Shown here one piece after another: positions 19,857 through 28,451 of a stretch of 64,000 bases of DNA. Position 1 is the stretch's first letter, and every line of letters starts with the position of its first letter. Position numbers and translations under genes: made by a program. The notes below the pieces were generated by a model. The model saw only the letters and a list, made by a program, of their open reading frames with translations, did no database searches and was not told the origin of the DNA. This DNA comes from an uncultured Bacteroidota bacterium (lineage in GTDB: Bacteria > Bacteroidota > Bacteroidia > Flavobacteriales > Flavobacteriaceae): the NCBI GenBank assembly GCA_902616905.1, contig CACMUP010000005.1, forward strand, positions 17,682 to 81,681, in the 5' to 3' direction.

Positions 19857-20386
19857 TGAGAATTATTTCTGGAAATCATAAAGGAAGAAAAATAGTAGTA
19901 TCCAAAAAACTTCCTGTTCGTCCAACAACCGATCGTGCTAAAGAGGGAATTTTTAATGTTCTAAATCACAAAATTAGTTTTAGCGACCTAAGTGTTTTAG
20001 ATTTATTTTCTGGTACAGGTAATATTAGTTATGAATTTATATCCAGGGGTTCTTTAAAAGTCACATCTATTGATAAAAATAAACGATGCGTTGATTTCAT
20101 AAAAAAAACATCAAAAAATCTAAACTTTGATTTAAAAGTTATTCATACGGATGCTATAAGTTTTTTGCAACAAAACAATTCAAAATTTAATCTAATATTT
20201 GCTGATCCTCCTTATAATAGCAGTGAAAAATTTTACCATAGAATTATCTTATTGAGTTCCCAAAATTTATTATTAAATGGTTTATTAATTATTGAACACA
20301 ATAAAATTGTGAATTTTTCTAAATCACAAGGATTTTCTTATGAACGCAAATATGGAAATAATATATTTTCTTTTTTTGAATTTTAG
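19856..20386 (+). CDS. rsmD: 16S rRNA (guanine(966)-N2)-methyltransferase RsmD
   Basis: 176 residues. It methylates G966 of 16S rRNA using S-adenosylmethionine. MRIISGNHKGRKI and RPTTDRAKEGIFNVL are the family N-terminus, LDLFSGTGNISYEF is the SAM-binding loop (~50), and FADPPYN is the catalytic DPPY motif (~120). Length is slightly under the usual 180-190. It overlaps DUF3822 by 1 base. It ends 5 bp from the 3' end of rnpB on the opposite strand, leaving no room for a separate terminator. Confidence 0.95.
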   Translation: MRIISGNHKGRKIVVSKKLPVRPTTDRAKEGIFNVLNHKISFSDLSVLDLFSGTGNISYEFISRGSLKVTSIDKNKRCVDFIKKTSKNLNFDLKVIHTDAISFLQQNNSKFNLIFADPPYNSSEKFYHRIILLSSQNLLLNGLLIIEHNKIVNFSKSQGFSYERKYGNNIFSFFEF

Positions 20387-20392
20387 TAAAAA

Positions 20393-20679
20393 GCAGGCCT
20401 GTAAGCCGGATTCTGTCAAGTCTTATCATTTATCTTGATATAAAATTACTTTTATATTCTAGCCGCCTACCCATCTACATTGAACGAGCAATTCTTTATA
20501 GTAGAACTATTTGGCGTTGCACCGCATAGAGTTTACCTGATTTCACTACAGCCAAACTGTACTTGCTTTCTGTTGCACTTGTCCGCTTCAAAAGAAGGAC
20601 GGGTGTTACCCGCTATGCTGCTCTTAGGTGTCCGGACTTTCCTCTCTAGCAAAATAACTAGAGCGATAAGATGGCCTGC
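20393..20679 (-). ncRNA. rnpB: RNase P RNA, bacterial type A
   Basis: Read on the minus strand, the RNA begins GCAGGCCAUC and contains GAGGAAAGUCCGGAC (20630-20644), GUGCAACAGAAAGCAAG, the GGUAAACUC region, and near the 3' end AGAAUCCGGCUUAC (20401-20414) followed by GGCCUGC. The last seven bases pair with the first seven to close helix P1. These are the universal conserved regions of RNase P RNA, the catalytic subunit that trims tRNA 5' leaders. Length is about 287 nt, somewhat short for type A. The open frames over this segment are not genes. A -7 box lies just upstream. Confidence 0.96.
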
Positions 20680-20683
20680 AAAA

Positions 20684-20691
20684 CAAAGTTA
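20684..20691 (-). promoter_or_regulatory. -7 promoter element for rnpB
   Basis: On the minus strand the sequence is TAACTTTG, an exact TAnnTTTG. It lies 4 bp before the predicted 5' end of the RNA at 20679, the expected distance. No exact TTG is seen at -33. Confidence 0.6.
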
Positions 20692-20754
20692 GCTATTTGT
20701 TAATAATTAAAATTGATTTTTTTTAATGGGATTATAAAAGCTGGTACGTATTCA

Positions 20755-20762
20755 TATCTTTG
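20755..20762 (+). promoter_or_regulatory. -7-like element immediately before dnaX
   Basis: TATCTTTG matches TAnnTTTG. It ends only 5 bp before the dnaX ATG at 20768, so if used, the transcript would be leaderless or nearly so. No TTG is found at the right spacing, which lowers confidence. Confidence 0.35.
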
Positions 20763-20767
20763 TCTAT

Positions 20768-22525
20768 ATGGAAAGTTTTATAGTTTCGGCGCTAAAATAT
20801 AGACCAAAAACCTTTTCAGAAGTTATTGGTCAGGATAGTATTACAAAAACTTTAGAAAATAGTATTAAAATAAATCAACTTGCTCAAGCTCTATTATTTT
20901 GCGGACCAAGAGGAGTTGGAAAGACATCATGTGCTAGAATTCTGGCAAATATGATTAATGATAATAAAACAAATTCGTCTGATGACTTTTCATTTAATAT
21001 TTTTGAATTAGACGCGGCTTCAAATAATTCTGTAGAAGACATCCGTAAAATTAACGAACAAGTTAGAATTCCACCTCAAATTGGAAGTCATAAGGTTTAT
21101 ATTATTGATGAAGCACACATGCTTTCTAACTCAGCATTTAATGCTTTTTTAAAGACTCTTGAAGAACCACCAAAACATGCAATTTTTATTTTAGCAACAA
21201 CAGAAAAAAATAAAATAATACCAACAGTATTATCAAGATGTCAAATTTATGACTTTAAAAGAATTTCAATTAAAGATATTCAATTATATCTTTCCAAAAT
21301 TGCAGAAAAAAATAAGTTGTCATTCCAAGAAAATGCGATGTTTTTAATTGCTCAAAAAGCTGACGGTGCATTGAGGGATGCTTTATCTATTTTTGATAGG
21401 ATGGTTAATTTTACAAATGGAAATTTGACTGAAAAAGCGGTTGCAAAAAACCTAAATCTTTTAGATCAACAAACTTACTCTGAAATTGGTAAAATGATTC
21501 TCAGTAATGATATCCATCAGTTATTAAAAAAATATGATGAATTGTTTCAAAGAGGAATAAATGATTTGCAGTTTATAAAAGGGCTTGGAAATTATTTTAG
21601 AAATTTGATGTTTGCTAAAAATAAAAAAACTCTATCTCTCCTAGAGGTATCAGAAACAATGAAGGTAAACTATTTAAATGATACTGAAAATATTTCAATA
21701 AATTATTTGATTGATGCGATCAGTTTAGTGAATAATTGCGAAATTCAATTTAAGAAAGTGAGCAACAGAAGGGTGCATATAGAACTAACACTAATGCAAC
21801 TTGCTTCTCTCCACTTTGGTGGAGAAAAAAAAAATTATATAATCCCAGCATCGAAAATTAAAAATTTTTTTTCAGACTCTGAAAGTGTTTCATTGGACCA
21901 AAAATTATCAAGTGTTGTTTCGAATATAAATGAGAATGCAAACAATTATAAAGAAAAGAATAATACAAATTATAAATCAAATAACATTATTGATTCTAAT
22001 CATATTGATAATTCAAGTAGAGATAATAAAATAAAAAATGGATCTTTAAGACAAAACATTGACCCTTTTCAGCCTGTCTCAAGTTTTTCCTTATCAAGTA
22101 TTGCTCTAAAGAAAGCTGCAAGTAAAATTATTGAACCAAATGAAAAAAATATAGAAAATGAGGAAACTTATAAACTAGAAACTGTTAAAAAGGATTTAAA
22201 TCATTATGTTGAAAATTTAAAAACCGAAGGAAAAAAAAATATAGCATCTATATTAAGTATGAATCCTATCTCTCTTAGTGACAATTATAAGATTGTTTTT
22301 AAAGTTGCAAATGAAATGAATCGTGTTGAAGTAAATATTGAAAAGGAAAGGTTACTTCCGTTTTTAAAAAAACGTTTAAAAAACGATAAAATTAAAATTG
22401 AAGTTGAAATATCTGAAGATCCAAAACGAGAACAAATATACACACCAAAAGAAAAATATCAGTATCTACTTAAATTAAATCCCCAGCTCGAAGATCTAAG
22501 AAAAATATTCAATCTTGATTTTTAG
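20768..22525 (+). CDS. dnaX: DNA polymerase III subunit gamma/tau
   Basis: 585 residues. The clamp-loader ATPase of the replicative polymerase. It has ALKYRPKTFSEVIGQ, Walker A GPRGVGKTSCARIL (~45), Walker B VYIIDEAHMLS (~115), sensor ILATTEKNKIIPTVLSRCQ and arginine-finger context. The Cys cluster that binds zinc in E. coli DnaX is absent: the stretch from the P-loop to FNIFELDAASNNSVEDIR holds no such cysteines. A low-complexity Asn/Lys/Ser-rich linker (~375-430) precedes a C-terminal tau-like domain. I saw no slippery A-run with the layout of the E. coli dnaX frameshift site. miaE follows 12 bp later. Confidence 0.95.
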   Translation: MESFIVSALKYRPKTFSEVIGQDSITKTLENSIKINQLAQALLFCGPRGVGKTSCARILANMINDNKTNSSDDFSFNIFELDAASNNSVEDIRKINEQVRIPPQIGSHKVYIIDEAHMLSNSAFNAFLKTLEEPPKHAIFILATTEKNKIIPTVLSRCQIYDFKRISIKDIQLYLSKIAEKNKLSFQENAMFLIAQKADGALRDALSIFDRMVNFTNGNLTEKAVAKNLNLLDQQTYSEIGKMILSNDIHQLLKKYDELFQRGINDLQFIKGLGNYFRNLMFAKNKKTLSLLEVSETMKVNYLNDTENISINYLIDAISLVNNCEIQFKKVSNRRVHIELTLMQLASLHFGGEKKNYIIPASKIKNFFSDSESVSLDQKLSSVVSNINENANNYKEKNNTNYKSNNIIDSNHIDNSSRDNKIKNGSLRQNIDPFQPVSSFSLSSIALKKAASKIIEPNEKNIENEETYKLETVKKDLNHYVENLKTEGKKNIASILSMNPISLSDNYKIVFKVANEMNRVEVNIEKERLLPFLKKRLKNDKIKIEVEISEDPKREQIYTPKEKYQYLLKLNPQLEDLRKIFNLDF

Positions 22526-22537
22526 TATAAATAAATT

Positions 22538-23122
22538 ATGTTAGGCTTAAAACTTCCATCCGACCCAAAATGGGTAGACATTGCTAAGAAAAATATAGAA
22601 GAGATTTTAACTGACCACGCATACTGCGAACAAAAAGCGGCTAGCTATGCTATCTCATTAATTATTAGTTTTCCAGAAAAAAAAGATCTTGTTTTAGCAA
22701 TGATTGATTTAGCTCAAGAAGAAATGAGTCACTTCAAAATGGTACATGAAATTATATTAAAAAAAGGATATAATTTAGGAAGAGAAAGAAAAGACGAATA
22801 TGTTTTGAAAATTAATTCTTTCTTTCCAAAAGGTGGTTCCAGGATTGATCATTTAGTGAATAAACTTTTATGTGCCGCATTGATTGAAGCAAGGAGTTGT
22901 GAGCGTTTTCGAATATTATCAGAAAAATTAAAAGATAAGGATCTAAAAGTTTTTTATCGAAAACTAATGATTAGTGAAGCACATCATTACACTCTTTTCT
23001 TAAAGTTAGCGAGAAAATATTCTGATAAAAAAGAAAAGGTAGATGCAAAATGGGAATCATTACTTGACTTCGAAGGAAAACTTATAAAAAAACTTGGAAA
23101 AAAAGAATTTATTCATGGTTGA
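22538..23122 (+). CDS. miaE: tRNA-(ms2io6A)-hydroxylase MiaE
   Basis: 194 residues. An oxygen-dependent diiron monooxygenase that hydroxylates the isopentenyl group of ms2i6A37 in tRNA. The four-helix-bundle ligands are visible: CEQKAAS (Glu), AQEEMSHF (Glu and His), IEARSCERF (Glu) and SEAHHYTLF (Glu and His). Length matches the family. MiaA and MiaB, which make the substrate, are outside the window. Probably cotranscribed with dnaX. Converges on ppx with a 5-bp gap. Confidence 0.93.
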   Translation: MLGLKLPSDPKWVDIAKKNIEEILTDHAYCEQKAASYAISLIISFPEKKDLVLAMIDLAQEEMSHFKMVHEIILKKGYNLGRERKDEYVLKINSFFPKGGSRIDHLVNKLLCAALIEARSCERFRILSEKLKDKDLKVFYRKLMISEAHHYTLFLKLARKYSDKKEKVDAKWESLLDFEGKLIKKLGKKEFIHG

Positions 23123-23127
23123 TTTTG

Positions 23128-24015
23128 TCACTGTTTTGATTCATGATATAATTCTCTAATCATACCATCTGAGAGACCCATTTTAGGAACGTAAATTACT
23201 TTAGCTCCGCTCCAACGTAATGTTTTTAAAAAAATTTCAGCTGCAAGAATAATTACATCTGATCTGTCAGGATTAAGACCTAATTGAATTATACGCTCTT
23301 CATATGTTAAAGAATTGAGTTTATTATATATTGAACTCATTGTAAGATAAGTTATTGGTCTGTTATCTTTTATATTTGATATTTTATGAATCTTATTTAT
23401 ATTTCCCCCTGTTCCAATAAGATAGATTTTTTTAAAGGCCCCGGTTTTTTTTTTAATCCATTTCTCAACTTGATTCCAAATTTGATAATCTACTGTTTTA
23501 TTTAATAAACGTACAGTTCCAATTTTAAAAGAAATCGAATCAATTCTCTTGCCACCTAAAAGTATACTAAATTCTGTGCTCCCACCTCCAACATCAACAT
23601 ACAAGTATGTTTTTTCAATATCAATCTCATGAAAAACGTCTGTTTTTGAAATTATTTTTGCTTCTTTTTTTCCATCAATAATTTCAATTTTTATCCCTGT
23701 TTCAAATAATATCTTCTTCACTATTTGGTTACCATTTTTTGAATCTCTAAGTGCTGAAGTTGCATAAGCTAAATAATTTTCTACATCATGAATATTCATC
23801 AAAATTTTAAAAGACTTTATAGACTCCACAAGTCTTTTAATATTTCTATCTGAAATTTTACCTGAAGTAAATGAGTCTTGGCCTAAGCGAATAGGCAATC
23901 GAACTAATGAGTTTTTTATGAATTGTGTTTGCTGCTTTGACTCTATAACATTCGAAATTAAAAGACGTACTGCATTTGATCCAATATCAATGGCAGCATA
24001 TTTTCTAATTTTCAT
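23128..24015 (-). CDS. ppx: Ppx/GppA phosphatase family protein, short form
   Basis: 295 residues from the ATG at 24015. A TTG two codons upstream is rejected because ATG gives the common ATGA overlap with the ppk1 stop. YAAIDIGSNAVRLLI is the phosphate-1 motif of the ASKHA fold, VDVGGGSTEFSIL the phosphate-2 motif, and IGTGGNINKI the adenosine-type motif. Only the N-terminal phosphatase domain is present, without the HD-like C-terminal region of E. coli Ppx, as in other Bacteroidota. It hydrolyses polyphosphate and/or pppGpp. Coupling to ppk1 favours polyphosphate. Confidence 0.9.
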   Translation of the reverse strand: MKIRKYAAIDIGSNAVRLLISNVIESKQQTQFIKNSLVRLPIRLGQDSFTSGKISDRNIKRLVESIKSFKILMNIHDVENYLAYATSALRDSKNGNQIVKKILFETGIKIEIIDGKKEAKIISKTDVFHEIDIEKTYLYVDVGGGSTEFSILLGGKRIDSISFKIGTVRLLNKTVDYQIWNQVEKWIKKKTGAFKKIYLIGTGGNINKIHKISNIKDNRPITYLTMSSIYNKLNSLTYEERIIQLGLNPDRSDVIILAAEIFLKTLRWSGAKVIYVPKMGLSDGMIRELYHESKQ

Positions 24016-26069
24016 GAACAAGATTTATTTCTATAATACTCAAAAATCTCAAATTGAGATCTTATGGATTTTTTATCATTTTTTATAAATTCATTTTGGC
24101 TATCCTGATTTATTTTTCTTGCTTTTATATTGTCATTCCAAATTATTTCAAAGACATCTATAATTTCTTTTTGTAGACTAGTATCATAAATCGGTGTCGC
24201 TACTTCAATTCTATTTTCAATATTTCGAGTCATAAAATCAGCAGATGAAATAAAAACTTTTTCATCTCCACAATTATTAAATTGATATACTCTTGAATGC
24301 TCCAAAAACTTGTCTACTACACTAATTACTTCAATATTTTCACTCATTCCTTCAACACCAGGAATTAAACAACAAATTCCACGGACAATCATTTTTATTT
24401 TCACTCCTGCATTACTTGCTTCGTAAAGCTTATCGATCATTGAGAAATTTGTTATTGCATTAAGCTTAAGTCTTATACCACTTGAGAGACCTGATTTTTG
24501 ATTTTTTATTTCATTATTGATTAGTTTAACTATAGTATTATGAGTGTAATGTGGAGAAACAATGAGGTGTTTATATTTTTTTAATTTATAATGGACTTGT
24601 AGAAAATTAAATACTTTATTTACATCTCTAAGAATTTGTTGATTCGCGGTAAAAAGTGTATAATCAGTATATAATTTAGCAGTATCTTCATTAAGATTTC
24701 CTGTGCTTACAAACCCGAAGCGTTTTCTTTTATTATTTATTTTTTTCTCTATAACACAAATTTTAGAATGTACTTTAAGACCAGGAATACCAAAAATAAG
24801 TTCTACACCTGCAGATTCCATTTGCTCTGCATAAATTATATTATTTGTTTCATCGAATCTTGCTTGAAGTTCAATTTGGACTAATACTTTTTTCCCATTC
24901 TTAGCCGCATTTATCAATGCCCTTGCAACATTTGAAATTTTAGATAACCTATATATGGTAATTTTAATTAATGAAACATCTGGATCAAGAGCAGCTTCCC
25001 TAAGAAACTTAACTACATAAGAAAAACTATGATAAGGAGTATATAACAAATAGTCTTTCTTTTCTATAGCTTTAAATAAACTTTTTTCTAATGAAAGTCC
25101 TGGTATTAGCAACGCATCATTTTTTCTATAAAGTAAATGAGGTCTATTAAGTTTTGGGAAATTCATATAGTCTCTTCTATGATGATATCTTCCACCTGGG
25201 ATTAAACTATCATCATTATCAACCCTCAGAATATTTTTAATTTTATTTAAAGTATCTGAACCAATATTTTTATCATATACAAGCCGTACAGGCTCTGCTA
25301 AAATTCTTTCCTTAACACTCTCTATTATTTTATTTATATAACTTTTTGAAACATCACCTTCCATATCAAGTTCAGCATCACGAGTAACTTTTATCATGTG
25401 AGATTCTATACTATTATAATCAATAAAATTGAATATTATGTGAAAGTGATAGCGAATTAAATCATCCAAAAACATAATGTACTGTTTATTATTTATTTCC
25501 GGTAAAACAATAAATCTTTCTAAATCTTTTGGTAATTCAATTAATGCAAATTGGCTAAAATTTTTATCAAGGGTTCCTAAATTTAATTTCACAACTAAAA
25601 AAGCTAAGTTGTCAGAAAAATCTTGACTCTCGTCTTCATTAATCATTATAGTCATAAGAGCAGGACTTACATTTTGAATAAAATACTCTTTTAAATATGA
25701 TTCATGAACTTTCAGAACTTGTTTCTCGTTTACAAAATAAATTTGCTCATCTTCTAACTTTTTTTCAATTTTTGACAAAATGTACATACTTTCTGCCTGT
25801 TGTTCAATTACTTTTTTAGTGATAGCTTTAAGTAAATCATCCGCACTCTGTCCGCCAAAAATCTTTTTCCCCGTTTTATCAGATTGTGCAATCCTTTGAA
25901 CAGTTGCAAAACGAACTTGAAAAAATTCATCTAAATTATTAGAAAAAATGCCAATAAACCTTAGTCTTTCTAATAATGGAACTTTATCATTAGCTGCTTC
26001 TTGTAATACCCTTGAATTAAAATCTAACCAACTTAATTCACGATTAATATATTTTATTGATTTTTTCAT
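24012..26069 (-). CDS. ppk1: Polyphosphate kinase 1
   Basis: 685 residues, normal length. It reversibly polymerises the ATP gamma-phosphate into polyphosphate. The N-domain starts YINRELSWLDFNSRVLQEA. The two phospholipase-D-like catalytic domains contain VHSKICVIE (the phosphorylated His region, ~430) and FGFVSTGNLNEDTAKLYTD, then FISSADFMTRNIENRIEV (~590). It overlaps ppx by 4 bases, and the SixA-like phosphatase starts 4 bp upstream. The three form a polyphosphate and phosphohistidine cluster. Confidence 0.97.
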   Translation of the reverse strand: MKKSIKYINRELSWLDFNSRVLQEAANDKVPLLERLRFIGIFSNNLDEFFQVRFATVQRIAQSDKTGKKIFGGQSADDLLKAITKKVIEQQAESMYILSKIEKKLEDEQIYFVNEKQVLKVHESYLKEYFIQNVSPALMTIMINEDESQDFSDNLAFLVVKLNLGTLDKNFSQFALIELPKDLERFIVLPEINNKQYIMFLDDLIRYHFHIIFNFIDYNSIESHMIKVTRDAELDMEGDVSKSYINKIIESVKERILAEPVRLVYDKNIGSDTLNKIKNILRVDNDDSLIPGGRYHHRRDYMNFPKLNRPHLLYRKNDALLIPGLSLEKSLFKAIEKKDYLLYTPYHSFSYVVKFLREAALDPDVSLIKITIYRLSKISNVARALINAAKNGKKVLVQIELQARFDETNNIIYAEQMESAGVELIFGIPGLKVHSKICVIEKKINNKRKRFGFVSTGNLNEDTAKLYTDYTLFTANQQILRDVNKVFNFLQVHYKLKKYKHLIVSPHYTHNTIVKLINNEIKNQKSGLSSGIRLKLNAITNFSMIDKLYEASNAGVKIKMIVRGICCLIPGVEGMSENIEVISVVDKFLEHSRVYQFNNCGDEKVFISSADFMTRNIENRIEVATPIYDTSLQKEIIDVFEIIWNDNIKARKINQDSQNEFIKNDKKSIRSQFEIFEYYRNKSCS

Positions 26070-26073
26070 ATCA

Positions 26074-26556
26074 TTATAAAATATTTTTTGGTATACCTAA
26101 TTTCAAAATTCCTTTAGAAATATTAATCCAATTAGTTTGCGAAAAAGTTATTTCAGCCCATGCTGAAGTTGGAAGGTGCTCAAAACCTGAATCACTTAAA
26201 TGGTTTATTGCATCAGTAAATGCCGGGTTATGTCCCACACAAATTACATTCGAAAATGAATTCGGAATATCTCTGATGAATTTGATTAGTTTGGATGATT
26301 CAAATGTATATAAATCTTCTTTCAAATGAAGATTACTAAAAGATAAGTCTAATTGATTAATTATTATTGAAGCTGTATGCATAGCTCTATTGGCTGTACT
26401 AGAATAAACAATTTCTGTATCAAAAAATATTTTTTTGCTTACATATAAAATTTTTTCTGTTCTTCGAATACCTTTTTCAGTCAGTGGTCTATCTCGATCA
26501 GGCACATTAAGAGACCAACTAGATTTAGCATGCCTAAATAAAATAAGTTTTTTCAT
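26074..26556 (-). CDS. sixA: SixA-like histidine phosphatase family protein
   Basis: 160 residues. It starts KKLILFRHAKSSWS, where the RHxK motif supplies the phosphorylated His; DRPLTEKGIRRTEK and VGHNPAFTDAINHL add the second catalytic His. SixA in E. coli acts on phosphohistidine of signalling and PTS proteins. The true substrate here is unknown. It is 4 bp upstream of ppk1 and 1 bp downstream of pdxH, so it belongs to a long minus-strand operon. Confidence 0.85.
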   Translation of the reverse strand: MKKLILFRHAKSSWSLNVPDRDRPLTEKGIRRTEKILYVSKKIFFDTEIVYSSTANRAMHTASIIINQLDLSFSNLHLKEDLYTFESSKLIKFIRDIPNSFSNVICVGHNPAFTDAINHLSDSGFEHLPTSAWAEITFSQTNWINISKGILKLGIPKNIL

Positions 26557-26557
26557 G

Positions 26558-27205
26558 TTATGGTGCTAGACGTTCTAAATTCCAAAATCCTGATTTTAAT
26601 TGGCACCTAACTCTGTCGTGTAATCTATTAGGTCTACCCTGCCAAAATTCTATACAATTTGGTCTTACCAAATATCCGCCCCAATGAACTGGTCTCTTAA
26701 TTTCTTCATTTTGGTATTTAATCTCTAATGCCTCCATTTCTGCTTCCAACAAAGACCTATCTGAAATTACTTTACTTTGGTCAGATACAATTGCACCAAT
26801 TTTACTACCCAAAGGTCTAGAATTAAAATAATTATCTGACTCCTCTTTACTTATTTTTTCTGCTTCCCCTTTAATAATTACTTGTCTTTCAAGTGGTGGC
26901 CAAAAAAAAGAGAGTCCTACTTTTGAATGATGTTCTATAGATATTCCTTTTTCACTCAAATAATTTGTAAAAAAAACGAAACCATCTGATTTAAGAATCT
27001 TTAAAAGAACTAATCTAGCTTTTGGATAATCATCCAATCCTAAAGTAGTTAATGACATAGCATTAGCTTCTTCAATATCAGAACAAGCATCTGCTTCAGC
27101 GAACCACTTTTTGAAAAATTCAATTGGATCACCATTTAGATCCTCTATTTCTAGGGTGCTTTTTTCGTATGATTTTCTCAAATGTCCTAAATCTTTATTA
27201 TGCAT
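26558..27205 (-). CDS. pdxH: Pyridoxamine 5'-phosphate oxidase
   Basis: 215 residues, normal length. An FMN enzyme that oxidises pyridoxamine- or pyridoxine-5'-phosphate to pyridoxal phosphate. Conserved segments include ARLVLLKILKSDGFVFFTNY, KVGLSFFWPPLERQVIIKG, RPLGSKIGAIVSDQS and the C-terminal RPVHWGGYLV with FWQGRPNRLHDR, and the closing NLERLAP. PLP serves enzymes such as ThrC encoded in this window. Confidence 0.96.
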   Translation of the reverse strand: MHNKDLGHLRKSYEKSTLEIEDLNGDPIEFFKKWFAEADACSDIEEANAMSLTTLGLDDYPKARLVLLKILKSDGFVFFTNYLSEKGISIEHHSKVGLSFFWPPLERQVIIKGEAEKISKEESDNYFNSRPLGSKIGAIVSDQSKVISDRSLLEAEMEALEIKYQNEEIKRPVHWGGYLVRPNCIEFWQGRPNRLHDRVRCQLKSGFWNLERLAP

Positions 27206-27231
27206 TTTATTAGTAATTTACAATCGATTAT

Positions 27232-28137
27232 TTAAATTAAAAAAGTTTTAAAGTCTTCTGATAAATCTACTTCCTTAAATATGCTTGATGCTTCTTTAAA
27301 AAAAAGATTTTTATCACTATATCTACTAGAATAGTGTCCTAAAATTAACTTTTTAACCTTAGCTTTTTGTGCAATTTTTGCAGCCTGTGTTGCTGTACTG
27401 TGTTTTGTTTTTTCTGCTAAATCAATGTCTTTTTCTAAAAATGTTGATTCATGGTACAATAAGTCAATATTTTTGATAAGTGGTATTAAATTTAGATTAT
27501 ATGAGGTATCACTGCAATATGCATATTTTTTTGGCTTTTCAGGATCAAAAGTTAATTCATTGTTTTTGATTTTAGTTCCATTTTCTAATTTTATTGGGAA
27601 TCCCTTTTTAAGCTGATCAAAATGGAATGGTTTCAAATCTAATTCTTTAATTGCTGTTGGATTTATTTTACGAGATGAGCTTATTGATGTGAAAAGAAAA
27701 CCATTAGTGTAAACACGATGATCTAAAGGTAATGTTTGAACTAAAATATTATCTTTTTCATATATAGTTTGGCTATCATTAGAGGTTAATTCATGAAAAT
27801 TAAGGGTATAATTTGTCCAAGAATTAGCTAGTTTAAGTTGTAATGTTATAATTTCCTTTATTCCTTTAGGTCCGTATATATTTAATGGTTTTGCTCTACC
27901 TGTAAGACGGAAAGTGCTTATTAATCCTATTAATCCATAAAAATGATCTCCATGTAAATGTGATATAAAAATGTCATTTAGCCTATTAAACTTAATTTTA
28001 GCCTTTCTTAATTGCATTTGTGTTCCTTCACCACAATCAATTAGAAATACACTGCCATTTATTTCAAGAAGCTGAGAAGAGGTATGTTTATCCTTTCTTG
28101 GTGTAGCAGAATAACATCCTAATATTGTGATTTTCAT
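27232..28137 (-). CDS. rnz: Ribonuclease Z
   Basis: 301 residues. A metallo-beta-lactamase-fold endonuclease that matures tRNA 3' ends. DIFISHLHGDHFYGL holds the HxHxDH zinc motif (~65). LPLDHRVYTNGFLF is the conserved loop, and YHESTFLE and KLILGHYSSRY add further ligands. The start MKITILGCYSATPRKDKHTSS is typical. It lies 2 bp after the small unknown gene and 26 bp before pdxH. Confidence 0.95.
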   Translation of the reverse strand: MKITILGCYSATPRKDKHTSSQLLEINGSVFLIDCGEGTQMQLRKAKIKFNRLNDIFISHLHGDHFYGLIGLISTFRLTGRAKPLNIYGPKGIKEIITLQLKLANSWTNYTLNFHELTSNDSQTIYEKDNILVQTLPLDHRVYTNGFLFTSISSSRKINPTAIKELDLKPFHFDQLKKGFPIKLENGTKIKNNELTFDPEKPKKYAYCSDTSYNLNLIPLIKNIDLLYHESTFLEKDIDLAEKTKHSTATQAAKIAQKAKVKKLILGHYSSRYSDKNLFFKEASSIFKEVDLSEDFKTFLI

Positions 28138-28139
28138 AT

Positions 28140-28451
28140 CTAATCTCTTATTTCACGTTGTATTTTTTCAAAGTATATAAAATCAAAAGCTTCAATTTTC
28201 GATGGAACAATATTCCATTCTTTATTAAATTTTAAATTATAATCAGGAGAAATTACAATTACAAAACACTTTTGCACATTTTTTTGATGGACAAATAATT
28301 TTTTTATAAATTTTTTTCTTGGCATTACTTTACTACAGTCAATAATAAAATCAATTCTAGTTTTAAATAAATATTCAGTAAATTCTTTTTGATTCTCAGA
28401 AATATCACCATAATCCGTGTAACCGATTCCTTGTTTATTAATATTTATCAT
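28140..28451 (-). CDS. Small conserved protein of unknown function next to rnz
   Basis: 103 residues, with no signal peptide or membrane segment. The pattern (alternating strands and helices, FIIDCSKV at ~37, CFVIVISPD at ~65, VPSKIEAFDFIYFEKIQREIRD at the end) suggests a STAS-like alpha/beta fold. Small proteins with the same layout are commonly found beside rnz in Flavobacteriia and sometimes carry its name by proximity. It overlaps pyrB by 1 base and ends 2 bp before rnz, implying tight coupling. Function unknown. Confidence 0.7.
   Translation of the reverse strand: MININKQGIGYTDYGDISENQKEFTEYLFKTRIDFIIDCSKVMPRKKFIKKLFVHQKNVQKCFVIVISPDYNLKFNKEWNIVPSKIEAFDFIYFEKIQREIRD

Noticed and set aside
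20480..20692. 70-codon open frame on the plus strand
   Set aside because: It lies fully over rnpB on the opposite strand; conserved RNase P RNA motifs explain the sequence.
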